A stretch of 64,000 nt of DNA from Paraburkholderia panacisoli (GCF_008369935.1 NZ_VTUZ01000001.1:310001-374000), one strand, 5' to 3'; positions 1 through 7,836 are shown, numbered from the stretch's first letter. Notes: a model not told the origin generated them from the sequence alone. Numbers and translations are program-made.

Positions 1-436
1 AGGTCAGATGCAACGGCGCCCGCCCGCCGATGGCCCGCACCACCTGCATGCCGGAGCGTTCGGAGTACGCGCGTTCGATATACACGATCTCGTCGCCCTG
101 GCGCACCGACAGGTTCACGGTCTGGCCCGTCTGGCGGTGCAGTTCGCGCATCGGTGTGAGCGCCGCGTCGCGTACCGACAGGCGCGCCTTCACCAGATTG
201 CCCAGTTCGAGCAGGCGCATGCCGAGACGGTAAGTGCCGGGGTCCGAGCGGTCGACCAGCCGGCACATCACCATATCGTTCAGGATGCGGTGCGCGGTGG
301 ACGGATGCAGCTCCGTGCGGATAGCGAGTTCTTTCAGGCTGACCGGGTCGCTATGCGCCGCGAGTGCATCGAGCAGGCGCATCATGCGTTCGATTACCTG
401 GATCGAAGTTTTGGGATCCGGGTTCGTATCGCTCAT
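1..436 (-). CDS. IclR-family transcriptional regulator (3' part missing)
   Basis: This minus-strand reading frame starts at an ATG at 434-436 and runs off the left edge, giving about 145 N-terminal residues. It begins MSDTNPDPKTSIQVIERMMR and continues with a winged helix-turn-helix (LKELAIRTELHPSTAHRIL, roughly residues 35-53), which is the IclR N-terminal DNA-binding domain. It then enters the effector domain (TYRLGMRLLELGNL and VNLSVRQGDEIVYIERAYSE). IclR proteins are usually about 250-270 residues, so roughly the last 110 are outside the window. It is divergent from lutA-lutB with about 180 bases between, so control of the lactate genes is a reasonable inference. The effector cannot be told from the sequence. 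Confidence 0.9.
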   Translation of the reverse strand, partial: MSDTNPDPKTSIQVIERMMRLLDALAAHSDPVSLKELAIRTELHPSTAHRILNDMVMCRLVDRSDPGTYRLGMRLLELGNLVKARLSVRDAALTPMRELHRQTGQTVNLSVRQGDEIVYIERAYSERSGMQVVRAIGGRAPLHLT

Positions 437-526
437 GGGAGGAATCGGGTGGCGCGTCAAACAGCGGAAATTGATTGTATCTCGTATTGTGAAAAAAGCG
501 AACGCGCTTCGAAGGGCTGCTCCAAT

Positions 527-546
527 TTCGTCCTATGTTCGTCCTA
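527..546. promoter_or_regulatory. Direct repeat in the regulator-lutA intergenic region, possible operator
   Basis: The nine bases TTCGTCCTA occur at 527-535 and again at 538-546, a period of 11 bases, so both copies face the same side of the helix. They lie 70-90 bases upstream of lutA and about 90 bases upstream of the divergent regulator start. This is the arrangement expected of an operator, but no known IclR consensus is recognised in it. Confidence 0.3.
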
Positions 547-615
547 GGCCTTCTGGCCGTTGGTATTGTGCGCCAAACAGCGGATAATCAGGGACGTTTT
601 CCCGAAGGAGGGCTC

Positions 616-1344
616 ATGCGAGTCGGATTGTTCGTCACCTGCCTGGTCGACCTGATGCGTCCCGAAATCGGTTTTTCGGTTATCAAGCTGATCGAAGGCG
701 CCGGTTTCGAGGTGGTGGTGCCCCCCGCGCAGACCTGTTGCGGCCAGCCCGCATACAACTCGGGAGAGCGGCGCATCGCACGCGATCTCGCCGAAAAGAC
801 CCTGCGCGAGTTCGAACAGTTCGATTACGTAGTGGTGCCCTCGGGGTCGTGCGGCGGCATGATCCGCGCGCACTATGGCGACCTGTTCGCCGACGATCCC
901 GAACTGATGAACCGCTTCGGGCGGTTGCGCGCGAAGGTGTTCGAGCTGACCGATTTCCTCGTCAAAGTCGCCAGGGTGCAATTGCAGCCTGGCGAGTTCG
1001 CGGGCCGGGGTCAGGTGACGTACCACGACTCCTGCTCGGGTTTGCGTGAACTCGGCGTCAAGAGCCAGCCGCGCGCGTTGCTCGCGCAAGTCGGCGTGGC
1101 GGTGAAGGAGATGAAGGACTGCGAGCATTGCTGCGGTTTCGGCGGCACGTTCGCAGTCAAGTACGGCGATATTTCGACGGCGATCGTCGACGAGAAATGC
1201 GCGAATATCAGTGCGAGCGGCACCGGCACGGTGGTGCTCGGCGATCTTGGCTGCATGCTCAATATCGAAGGCCGTCTGCGGCGTACCGGAGACTCGACGA
1301 CGCGGGTGCTGCACATCGCACAGGTGCTGGCCGGCGACGTGTGA
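616..1344 (+). CDS. lutA: LutA/YkgE-type (Fe-S)-binding protein of lactate utilization
   Basis: The 242-residue product is made of two cysteine-rich CCG-domain repeats. TCCGQPAYNSG is at about residues 40-50 and CEHCCGFGGTFAV at about 169-181; PSGSCGGMIR and HDSCSGLREL supply the further cysteines. This is the family of LutA, which works with LutB (and usually LutC) in oxidising L-lactate, and is related to glycolate oxidase and heterodisulfide reductase subunits. I chose the ATG at 616 because GAAGGAGGG lies just upstream (604-612) and the protein begins MRVGLFVTCLVDLMRP as family members do. An in-frame ATG further upstream (535) has no such site. lutB follows after 116 bases on the same strand. 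Confidence 0.88.
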   Translation: MRVGLFVTCLVDLMRPEIGFSVIKLIEGAGFEVVVPPAQTCCGQPAYNSGERRIARDLAEKTLREFEQFDYVVVPSGSCGGMIRAHYGDLFADDPELMNRFGRLRAKVFELTDFLVKVARVQLQPGEFAGRGQVTYHDSCSGLRELGVKSQPRALLAQVGVAVKEMKDCEHCCGFGGTFAVKYGDISTAIVDEKCANISASGTGTVVLGDLGCMLNIEGRLRRTGDSTTRVLHIAQVLAGDV

Positions 1345-1460
1345 GGGCATCGCCCGTTCGCCGCGCGCCATCTCGCACCAGCCGCGCGCCATTCATTTCA
1401 CGCTAGTCGTTCCGCGCGTTTCGTTCTGCGCGTTTCGTTTCGATTCCGCATAAGGCCGTC

Positions 1461-2876
1461 ATGCAAGTTCAATCGATGCAGTTCAAGGCTCGCGCTGGTC
1501 AGAAGCTCGCCGATCAGCGTTTGCAGCAGAACCTGACCAAGCTGTCCACCAAGTTCGTGTCGGCCCGCGCCACGGCGATGACGGCGATCGACTTTCCGGC
1601 GACTCGCGCCGCGCTCAAGGAGCGCCGCAATCGCGCACTGGAGAATCTCGACGTGTGGCTGGAAAGCTTCGAGCGCGAGGCGACCCGGCGCGGCGTGACG
1701 GTGCTGTTCGCCGAGACGACCCAGGAGGCCGCGCGGATCGTCGGCGATATTGCGCGCAAGCACGACGTGAAGAAGGTGATCAAGACCAAGTCGATGGTCA
1801 CCGAGGAAATGCGCCTGAACGAAGTGCTCGGGCAGATGGGTGTGCAGTCGATCGAAACCGATCTCGGCGAGTACATTCTGCAGATCAACGACAACGAGCC
1901 GCCGAGCCACATCATCGCACCGGTCGTCCATAAGGATAAGGACGAGATCGCCGACCTGTTCGCGAAAACCCACGGCCGGCCGCGTCTGACGGAGATTCCG
2001 GAGATGACGCGCGAAGCGCGCGAGATGCTGCGGCCGCACTTCCTGAGCGCGGACATGGGGGTGACGGGCGGCAACTTCGTTGTCGCGGAAACGGGCTCGG
2101 TCGTCCTCGTCACGAACGAGGGCAACGAAGGCATGTGCACGGTGATGCCGCGCGTGCATGTTGCCGTGACCGGCATCGAGAAGGTGCTGCCGACGCTGGA
2201 GGATCTCGCGACGGCGATGCGGCTGCTGCCGCGCTCGGCGACCGGTCAGGCCACGTCGAACTATTTTTCCCTGCTGACCGGGCCGCGCGGCGCGGGCGAT
2301 CAGGATGGTCCCGAGCATATGTACGTGGTGCTGGTCGACGGCGGGCGTACGGGGCTGCTTGGGGGCGATTTCCAGGAGATGCTCAGATGCATTCGCTGTG
2401 GTGCGTGCATGAACCATTGCCCGGTTTATCAGAAGGTGGGCGGCCATGCGTATGGGTGGGTTTATCCCGGACCTATGGGGTCGGTGTTGACGCCGAGCTA
2501 TGTCGGGATCGACAAGGCGCTGGATTTGCCGCAAGCCGCGACACTGTGCGGCGAGTGCAATAGCGTTTGCCCGGTGGGCATTCCGCTGTCCGATCTGTTG
2601 CGTAAGCTGCGCGAAAAGCAGGTGGAGCGGCGTCTGCGGCCCTGGAAAGAACGCGTGGGTCTTGCCGTGTGGGGTTTTCTGGCGCTGCATCCTGATGCTT
2701 ATGCGCTCTTCACCAAACTGGCGGTGCGGGTGCTTGAGCGGATGGGCGGGCGCAACCGTTCAATTGCCAAACTGCCCTTGGGTGGCGCTGGCTGGACCGA
2801 CACGCGCGAGATGCCGGCGCCGGTCGGCCGGACGTTCAGGGAGTTGTACGCCGCGCAGCGCAGCCATATCGGCTGA
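1461..2876 (+). CDS. lutB: LutB/YkgF-type iron-sulfur lactate utilization protein
   Basis: The 471-residue protein has the LUD domain in its first 300 residues, including GVTGGNFVVAETGSVVLVTN. A ferredoxin-like pair of four-cysteine clusters follows: CIRCGACMNHCPVY beginning near residue 310 and LCGECNSVCPVGIPL near 363. The basic C-terminal segment (RKLREKQVERRLRPWKERVG) is typical of LutB. The family predicts an electron-transfer role in L-lactate oxidation to pyruvate together with LutA. The usual third partner, LutC, is not found downstream: the next 250 bases have no credible gene and the next real gene is on the other strand. Length is normal for the family. Confidence 0.9.
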   Translation: MQVQSMQFKARAGQKLADQRLQQNLTKLSTKFVSARATAMTAIDFPATRAALKERRNRALENLDVWLESFEREATRRGVTVLFAETTQEAARIVGDIARKHDVKKVIKTKSMVTEEMRLNEVLGQMGVQSIETDLGEYILQINDNEPPSHIIAPVVHKDKDEIADLFAKTHGRPRLTEIPEMTREAREMLRPHFLSADMGVTGGNFVVAETGSVVLVTNEGNEGMCTVMPRVHVAVTGIEKVLPTLEDLATAMRLLPRSATGQATSNYFSLLTGPRGAGDQDGPEHMYVVLVDGGRTGLLGGDFQEMLRCIRCGACMNHCPVYQKVGGHAYGWVYPGPMGSVLTPSYVGIDKALDLPQAATLCGECNSVCPVGIPLSDLLRKLREKQVERRLRPWKERVGLAVWGFLALHPDAYALFTKLAVRVLERMGGRNRSIAKLPLGGAGWTDTREMPAPVGRTFRELYAAQRSHIG

Positions 2877-2915
2877 GGTGCGCGGTAGCGCGTCGATGCG
2901 CCAGGGTGCTGGTGG

Positions 2916-2935
2916 GGGGCGGGCTGCCGCCCCTT
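2916..2935 (+). terminator. Weak hairpin after lutB
   Basis: GGGGCGG (2916-2922) can pair with CCGCCCC (2927-2933) around a four-base loop about 40 bases after the lutB stop. Only two T residues follow, so it would be a poor intrinsic terminator and may only protect the mRNA end. Confidence 0.25.
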
Positions 2936-3127
2936 CGTACCGCGCTGTCAGGCAGGTGAGGCTTGCGCGCAGTCATGCCGCAGTCACGCGATATGCGCCA
3001 TCGCGCTGACGGTGCCGTGCCGCCGCATTTCCACGTGTGATGCAACTACACGCCGGATGAAGCCGTCAATCAAGCGACGCGAGGCGCAGCAAGCCGCGAA
3101 ACAGACGGCCCGCGCGAAACACGTCGC

Positions 3128-3661
3128 CTAATGATCAGTCGGCTGTCCAGGCTGACGGCTGTTCTGGCCTCGCCATTGGCCGCCACCCCCGCCGTTGCCG
3201 CGTCCGCCTCCATTGCCGGCTTGCTGCTGTGGCGGCGCCGGCGGCGGACCTCCCGCGCCGGGGCGCGGCCCGCTCGACCCGCTGGGGCCGCGCGGCCCGC
3301 CGACCGCGCCCTGAGGCGGCGGCCCACCGTTCTGCGGCCCATGCCGGCCACCGTTGTCGCCGTGGTCGTCATGGCCCCGGTCATTGCCGTTGTTCGGCCG
3401 GCCGTGGTCGGGGTAGCCCCGATAACCCGGCCCCGGCCCGTAATAGCGTCCCGGGCCGCCGTAATAGCCCGGAACGGGATAATTGCTGTAACCCATATAG
3501 ACGTTGGTTTGCGGCACGACCGGCCCGCCGGCGGCGTAGCCGTCATAACCTTCATAGGGGCCGTAACCGTTGCCGTACATAGGCGTGCTGTCCGGATAGA
3601 CCGCGCAGCCGCCGAGCAGGGCAGCGGCGACGAGGCCGGCGAGTGGTGCGAAACGTTTCAT
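3128..3661 (-). CDS. Putative Gly/Pro-rich lipoprotein
   Basis: The 177-residue product starts MKRFAPLAGLVAAALLGGCA, a clear type II signal peptide with the lipobox LLGGC (Cys19). The mature part is low complexity. First comes a Tyr/Gly/Pro segment (GPYEGYDGYAAGG and GYYGGPGRYYGPGPGYRG). Then follow a His/Asp/Asn-rich stretch (DRGHDDHGDNGGRHG) and a Pro/Gln/Gly tail. No catalytic motif is seen. Small Tyr/Gly-rich lipoproteins of this kind are common in Burkholderia and are presumed to be envelope-associated. The function is not known. It stands alone, convergent with lutB. Confidence 0.75.
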   Translation of the reverse strand: MKRFAPLAGLVAAALLGGCAVYPDSTPMYGNGYGPYEGYDGYAAGGPVVPQTNVYMGYSNYPVPGYYGGPGRYYGPGPGYRGYPDHGRPNNGNDRGHDDHGDNGGRHGPQNGGPPPQGAVGGPRGPSGSSGPRPGAGGPPPAPPQQQAGNGGGRGNGGGGGQWRGQNSRQPGQPTDH

Positions 3662-3924
3662 GTGAACGACCAGTGCGTGAGGATTACTTTTGTAAGACCG
3701 CTATTATCCCCATCCGTTAGCCTGGCTTTGTATGTGTTTGTAAGGATTTCTTTTTCATGCCTACACGCCCGCGCGTGAAGCAGCGAGACCATCTGTCGAC
3801 TATTCCACCTGGAGCAACGCTGTATCTCGTGGTAGTGGGTTTTTCCTGATTGCGAATTCCTATAGGATTTCGACTGGGCATAGTGAGTCACAAGCTCATG
3901 CGCCCCTAATCGGAAAACGACATC

Positions 3925-4164
3925 ATGAAAAAGACAATATCGGTGTATTGGCCCCTCGCCATTGTTGTGTCGCTCGCAGTGCTCGCTTATTTGCACATCA
4001 GCGGCAATGCGGCTTCGCGCGCGTCGCAGGCTCCCCTCGATGCGAATCAACTGACTGCGGAACTGGCGCGCGCGGTTTCGTACGGCATGATCGATGCCGC
4101 AGCGGCGCTGCCGGCTAAACCGATCCGCTCGGCTACCGCGATGCCGCTCGCCGAAGCATCCTGA
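3925..4164 (+). CDS. Small hypothetical membrane protein
   Basis: This frame encodes 79 residues beginning MKKTISVYWPLAIVVSLAVL. Residues 8-25 form one strongly hydrophobic helix, followed by a polar tail (ASRASQAPLDANQLTAELAR) and a short Ala/Pro-rich end. The charged N-terminus plus one helix suggests a single-pass inner-membrane peptide or a secreted protein with an uncleaved signal. A weak ribosome site (GGAAAACGAC) precedes the ATG. The preceding 260 bases are relatively AT-rich compared with the rest of the window. I do not recognise the family, and function is unknown. Confidence 0.5.
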   Translation: MKKTISVYWPLAIVVSLAVLAYLHISGNAASRASQAPLDANQLTAELARAVSYGMIDAAAALPAKPIRSATAMPLAEAS

Positions 4165-4293
4165 GGGTGGCAAACGCGACGCGGAAGCTGGCGAAGCGGC
4201 CAGTCGCGCCACCTGCGCATTGAACGTCCGCTGGCCGCGTCGTCGGTCTTGAGCGTGCCGGAGCGGCCTCGGGCGAAATTCCGCCTCGCTTTG

Positions 4294-4299
4294 TATAAT
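4294..4299 (+). promoter_or_regulatory. Candidate -10 element upstream of the tyrosine phosphatase gene
   Basis: TATAAT preceded by TTG and followed by the GC-rich discriminator CGCGGC lies about 58 bases before the phosphatase start. No good -35 hexamer is visible at the expected distance. Confidence 0.4.
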
Positions 4300-4356
4300 C
4301 GCGGCACCGTTTGTTAACCGTCGTCTTACCCTCGCGTGAAAGCGCCTGAACGCCAG

Positions 4357-4854
4357 ATGAAAACCGTGTCAGTCTGTTTCGTGTGCCTCGGGAACATCTG
4401 CCGTTCGCCCACTGCGGAGGGTGTGATGCGACATCTCGTCGAAGAAGCGAAGCTCGCGGAGCGCATTCTGATCGACTCCGCCGGCACGGGTGACTGGCAC
4501 ATCGGCTGCGCGCCCGACGAACGCGCGCAGCGTGCGGCCGGACAGCGGGGCTACAAGCTGGCCGCGTTGCGCGGCCGGCAGATCTGCGCAGCCGACTTCG
4601 AGCGGTTCGATCTGTTGATCGCGATGGACGACAAGAACGTCGCCTCGCTCCGGCAGAGCTGCCCGCCCCGGATGCGCGACAAGATCCGCCTCCTGATGGA
4701 GTTCGTGCCGGAATCGGACAGCCGTTGGGGCGGCACCCGCGAAGTCGCCGATCCGTACTTCGGCGGCGCGGAAGGTTTCGAGCAGGTGCTGGATCAGTGC
4801 GAAGCCGCCTGCCGCGGTCTGATTGCCGCCTTGCGTCCTCAATTGCTCGCGTAG
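4357..4854 (+). CDS. Low-molecular-weight protein-tyrosine phosphatase
   Basis: The 165-residue protein starts MKTVSVCFVCLGNICRSP. Its N-terminus holds the phosphatase loop C-x5-R-S (CLGNICRS), and the general-acid aspartate is in the DPYFGG motif near residue 132. These are the defining features of the LMW-PTP family. Members remove phosphate from tyrosine residues of proteins, in bacteria often of capsule or exopolysaccharide kinases. I start at the ATG at 4357, which places the loop at the usual distance from the N-terminus; a GTG at 4336 would add seven residues. No exopolysaccharide gene is nearby. It lies directly upstream of the isc operon promoter. Confidence 0.9.
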   Translation: MKTVSVCFVCLGNICRSPTAEGVMRHLVEEAKLAERILIDSAGTGDWHIGCAPDERAQRAAGQRGYKLAALRGRQICAADFERFDLLIAMDDKNVASLRQSCPPRMRDKIRLLMEFVPESDSRWGGTREVADPYFGGAEGFEQVLDQCEAACRGLIAALRPQLLA

Positions 4855-4916
4855 TTCCGGCGGCAATGCATCAGGTGATTTCAGCAATTAAGTATTGACC
4901 CAAAATCGAGTCGGGT

Positions 4917-4941
4917 ATACTTGACTAAATCGCTCATGTAT
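4917..4941. promoter_or_regulatory. IscR-type (type 1) binding site, upstream copy
   Basis: The 25-base site begins ATACTTGAC and ends in GTAT, with GAC and the opposing half-site separated by seven bases as in the known type 1 IscR motif. The right half (CTCATGTAT) is less perfect than in the downstream copy. It covers the -35 hexamer of the iscR promoter. Confidence 0.65.
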
Positions 4942-4948
4942 TTATACT
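4921..4948 (+). promoter_or_regulatory. Promoter of the isc operon
   Basis: TTGACT (4921-4926) and TATACT (4943-4948) are separated by 16 bases, close to the sigma-70 consensus. Transcription would start some 30 bases before iscR. A second weaker combination, TTGACC (4895-4900) with TATACT (4916-4921), lies just upstream with a 15-base spacer. The stretch is AT-rich against its surroundings. Both IscR-type sites overlap the main promoter, which fits autorepression by [2Fe-2S]-IscR. Confidence 0.7.
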
Positions 4949-4968
4949 TGACCAAACTTGTCGAGAAT
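4944..4968. promoter_or_regulatory. IscR-type (type 1) binding site, downstream copy
   Basis: The site reads ATACTTGAC, then CAAACTT, then GTCGAGAAT. It matches the type 1 IscR pattern (ATA-C-YY-GAC, seven bases, GTC-RR-G-WAT) in both halves. It overlaps the -10 element and start region of the promoter, 27 bases downstream of the first copy. IscR carrying its cluster would block transcription here. Confidence 0.75.
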
Positions 4969-4985
4969 AGCGGTTCCCACATCAT

Positions 4986-5516
4986 ATGAGACTCACCACG
5001 AAAGGCCGTTTCGCCGTCACGGCGATGATTGACCTGGCGCTGCGCCAGGAGCAGGGCCCGGTGACGCTTGCGGGTATCAGCCAGCGCCAACATATCTCCC
5101 TGTCGTATCTCGAGCAGCTGTTTGGCAAGCTGCGTCGTCACGAAATCGTCGAGTCCGTGCGCGGGCCGGGCGGCGGCTACAATCTGGCCCGCCGCGCCGA
5201 AGACGTCACGGTGGCCGACATCATCATCGCGGTCGACGAGCCGCTCGACGCCACCCAGTGCGGCGGCAAGGGCTCGTGCGAGGGCACCAAGCAGCACGAC
5301 GGCCACTGCATGACGCATGAACTGTGGTCGACGCTGAACCAGAAAATGGTCGAGTACCTCGATTCGGTGTCCCTGAAGGATCTGGTCGATCAGCAGCGTT
5401 CGCGCGAAGGCGCGCCGACGGTGCTACGCGACAGGCGCAACGAAGCGCCGCCGGTCGAGCCGGTCCGGGTCGCGCCGAAAGGGCCCAATTCCGTTTTCAA
5501 CATGGCCGGTTCCTGA
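4986..5516 (+). CDS. iscR: Iron-sulfur cluster regulator IscR
   Basis: This 176-residue Rrf2-family repressor starts MRLTTKGRFAVTAMIDLALR. It has a winged helix with LAGISQRQHISLSYLEQLF and the GPGGGYNLAR wing. Cluster ligands are visible as Cys92, Cys98 and Cys108, with His111. In E. coli the third cysteine is 104 and the histidine 107, so here four extra residues lie between the second and third cysteines (EGTKQHDGH). It senses cellular [2Fe-2S] status and represses the isc operon through the two sites just upstream. It is first in the operon, 76 bases ahead of iscS. The tail after residue 130 is longer than needed for the fold. Confidence 0.95.
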   Translation: MRLTTKGRFAVTAMIDLALRQEQGPVTLAGISQRQHISLSYLEQLFGKLRRHEIVESVRGPGGGYNLARRAEDVTVADIIIAVDEPLDATQCGGKGSCEGTKQHDGHCMTHELWSTLNQKMVEYLDSVSLKDLVDQQRSREGAPTVLRDRRNEAPPVEPVRVAPKGPNSVFNMAGS

Positions 5517-5592
5517 GGCGCGGTATCGAGCACTCGCCGCAGCCTGACAAAGAACCCAGAAGCCAGAGCACATGACGTCCCCGGAGCAATTG

Positions 5593-6816
5593 ATGAACAA
5601 CGACTCTCTCCATCTGCCCATCTACATGGACTACAGCGCCACGACCCCGGTCGATCCGCGCGTGGTGGACAAGATGATTCCGTATCTGCGCGAGCAGTTC
5701 GGCAACCCTGCATCGCGCAGCCACTCGTATGGCTGGAGCGCGGAGCGCGCAGTCGAAGAAGCGCGTGAGAACGTCGCCGCGCTGGTGAACGCCGACCCGC
5801 GCGAAATCATCTGGACCTCGGGCGCCACGGAGTCGGACAACCTCGCGATCAAGGGCGCGGCGCACTTCTACAAGAGCAAGGGCAAGCACATCGTCACGGT
5901 GAAGACCGAGCACAAGGCCGTGCTCGACACGTGCCGCGAACTCGAACGCGAAGGCTTCGAAGTCACGTATCTGGACGTCAAGGACGACGGTCTGATCGAC
6001 CTCGAGACGTTCAAGGCCGCGTTGCGCCCGGACACGATCCTGGTGTCGGTGATGTCGGTGAACAACGAAATCGGCGTGATCCAGGACATCGAGGCGATCG
6101 GCGAGATCACCCGCGCGAAGGGCATCATTTTCCACGTCGACGCGGCACAAGCCACCGGCAAGATCGCGATCGACCTGCAAAAGCAGAAGGTCGACCTGAT
6201 GTCGTTCTCGGCGCACAAGACCTACGGTCCGAAGGGCATCGGTGCGCTGTACGTGCGCCGCAAGCCGCGTATCCGTATCGAGGCGCAGATGCACGGCGGC
6301 GGTCATGAGCGCGGCATGCGCTCGGGCACGCTGGCTACCCACCAGATCGTGGGCATGGGCGAAGCGTTCCGTATCGCGCACGAAGAAATGGCGACCGAAA
6401 ACGAGCGCGTGCGCATGCTGCGCGACCGTCTGCTGGCTGGCCTGTCGCAGATGGAAGAAGTGTATGTGAACGGCGACATGGAAAAGCGTGTGCCGCACAA
6501 CCTGAACATCAGCTTCAACTTTGTCGAAGGCGAGTCGCTGATCATGGCGGTGAAGGACGTGGCGGTGTCGTCGGGCTCGGCCTGTACGTCGGCGTCGTTG
6601 GAGCCGTCGTACGTGCTGCGCGCACTGGGCCGCAACGACGAGCTCGCGCACAGCTCGATCCGCTTCACGGTGGGCCGCTTCACGACCGAACAGGATGTCG
6701 ACTACGTGATCAACCTGCTGAAGAGCAAGATTTCCAAGCTGCGCGACCTGTCGCCGCTGTGGGAAATGCACCAGGACGGGATCGATATTTCGACCATCCA
6801 GTGGGCAGCGCATTGA
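5593..6816 (+). CDS. iscS: Cysteine desulfurase IscS
   Basis: The 407-residue PLP enzyme takes sulfur from L-cysteine and passes it as persulfide to IscU and other acceptors. The N-terminus ([18 protein letters not shown]), the PLP lysine in [12 protein letters not shown] and the flexible-loop catalytic cysteine in [16 protein letters not shown] are all present. The C-terminus (TIQWAAH) is the usual IscS end that contacts IscU. I chose the ATG at 5593, giving [15 protein letters not shown] as in relatives; an in-frame ATG at 5572 would add seven residues. GGAG at 5582-5585 is a plausible ribosome site. Second gene of the operon. Confidence 0.96.
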   Translation: MNNDSLHLPIYMDYSATTPVDPRVVDKMIPYLREQFGNPASRSHSYGWSAERAVEEARENVAALVNADPREIIWTSGATESDNLAIKGAAHFYKSKGKHIVTVKTEHKAVLDTCRELEREGFEVTYLDVKDDGLIDLETFKAALRPDTILVSVMSVNNEIGVIQDIEAIGEITRAKGIIFHVDAAQATGKIAIDLQKQKVDLMSFSAHKTYGPKGIGALYVRRKPRIRIEAQMHGGGHERGMRSGTLATHQIVGMGEAFRIAHEEMATENERVRMLRDRLLAGLSQMEEVYVNGDMEKRVPHNLNISFNFVEGESLIMAVKDVAVSSGSACTSASLEPSYVLRALGRNDELAHSSIRFTVGRFTTEQDVDYVINLLKSKISKLRDLSPLWEMHQDGIDISTIQWAAH

Positions 6817-6886
6817 CGCGCCGTAGGGTTGACGTCGAATTCATCGAATTGCAATTGCAGGTTGAAACGGATCAAGGAGTGTAATC

Positions 6887-7300
6887 ATGGCTTATAGCGA
6901 CAAGGTTCTGGACCATTACGAAAACCCGCGCAACGTCGGTTCCTTCGCGAAGGACGACGATGCGGTCGGCACCGGCATGGTCGGCGCGCCGGCCTGCGGC
7001 GACGTGATGAAGCTGCAGATCCGCGTGGGCGCGGACGGCATCATCGAAGACGCAAAGTTCAAGACGTACGGCTGCGGTTCGGCGATCGCGTCGAGCTCGC
7101 TCGTCACTGAATGGGTGAAGGGCAAGACGCTCGATCAGGCAATGTCGATCAAGAACACGCAGATCGCCGAAGAACTGGCGCTGCCGCCGGTGAAGATCCA
7201 CTGCTCGATCCTCGCGGAAGACGCGATCAAGGCAGCGGTCGCTGACTACAAGCAGCGTCACGGCGAAGCCGTGGTCGAAGGCGACAAGCAGCACGCCTGA
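6887..7300 (+). CDS. iscU: Iron-sulfur cluster scaffold IscU
   Basis: The 137-residue scaffold assembles [2Fe-2S] clusters from IscS sulfur and hands them on with help from HscA/HscB. Its ligand cysteines fall at residues 37 (APACGDVM), 63 (YGCGSAIASSS) and 106 (KIHCSILAEDAI), identical to E. coli numbering. The HscA recognition motif LPPVK is at 99-103. A good ribosome site, AAGGAG, lies 10 bases before the ATG. The gene follows iscS after 70 bases. Confidence 0.97.
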   Translation: MAYSDKVLDHYENPRNVGSFAKDDDAVGTGMVGAPACGDVMKLQIRVGADGIIEDAKFKTYGCGSAIASSSLVTEWVKGKTLDQAMSIKNTQIAEELALPPVKIHCSILAEDAIKAAVADYKQRHGEAVVEGDKQHA

Positions 7301-7448
7301 GCGGCAAGTGAATGGAAGCGGACGGCGCGGATTCAAGGCGCCGCCCAGCATGAGCGATATTTGATGCAGGCAGGGTGGCAGCGCGCAAGCCGTCACATGG
7401 GTGATCGACACCCGGGTGACGGTCACGCACTGCGCAATGAGAAACGCT

Positions 7449-7772
7449 ATGGCAATTACGTTGACCGAAAAGGCAGCACAACACGTCCAGAAGTATCTGA
7501 CCCGTCGCGGCAAAGGCGTCGGACTGCGTGTCGGCGTGCGCACCACCGGTTGCTCCGGCTTGGCCTACAAGCTCGAGTACGTGGATGAACTCGCGCCCGA
7601 AGACGAAGTGTTCGAATGCAATGGCGTGAAGATCATTGTGGACCCGAAGAGCCTCGCCTATATCGACGGCACGGAACTCGACTTCGCGCGCGAAGGGCTG
7701 AACGAAGGCTTCAAGTTCAACAACCCGAACGTGAAGGACGAATGCGGCTGCGGCGAATCGTTCCGCGTGTAG
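7449..7772 (+). CDS. iscA: Iron-sulfur cluster assembly protein IscA
   Basis: This 107-residue A-type carrier begins [20 protein letters not shown]. The three conserved cysteines are at residues 35 (TGCSGLAY), 99 and 101 (CGCGESFRV). A-type proteins carry iron or assembled clusters to targets, notably [4Fe-4S] enzymes such as IspG in this window. I start at 7449; an in-frame ATG at 7401 would add a 16-residue leader foreign to the family. It lies 148 bases after iscU and is followed by a strong hairpin. Confidence 0.95.
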   Translation: MAITLTEKAAQHVQKYLTRRGKGVGLRVGVRTTGCSGLAYKLEYVDELAPEDEVFECNGVKIIVDPKSLAYIDGTELDFAREGLNEGFKFNNPNVKDECGCGESFRV

Positions 7773-7793
7773 ATTGGAAGCTTTCCGCGTGCA

Positions 7794-7836
7794 GCGGATC
7801 AAAGGCGGCGCGGGCCGCCTTTTTAGTTTGATCCGC
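7794..7836 (+). terminator. Nested hairpin between iscA and hscB, probable attenuator
   Basis: An inner stem, AAAGGCGGC (7801-7809) with GCCGCCTTT (7814-7822), is followed by a T-run (7820-7824) and would be a normal intrinsic terminator. An outer perfect repeat, GCGGATCAAA (7794-7803) with TTTGATCCGC (7827-7836), encloses it. It sits 22 bases after the iscA stop and 72 bases before hscB. Partial termination here would make more IscRSUA than chaperone. Confidence 0.7.
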
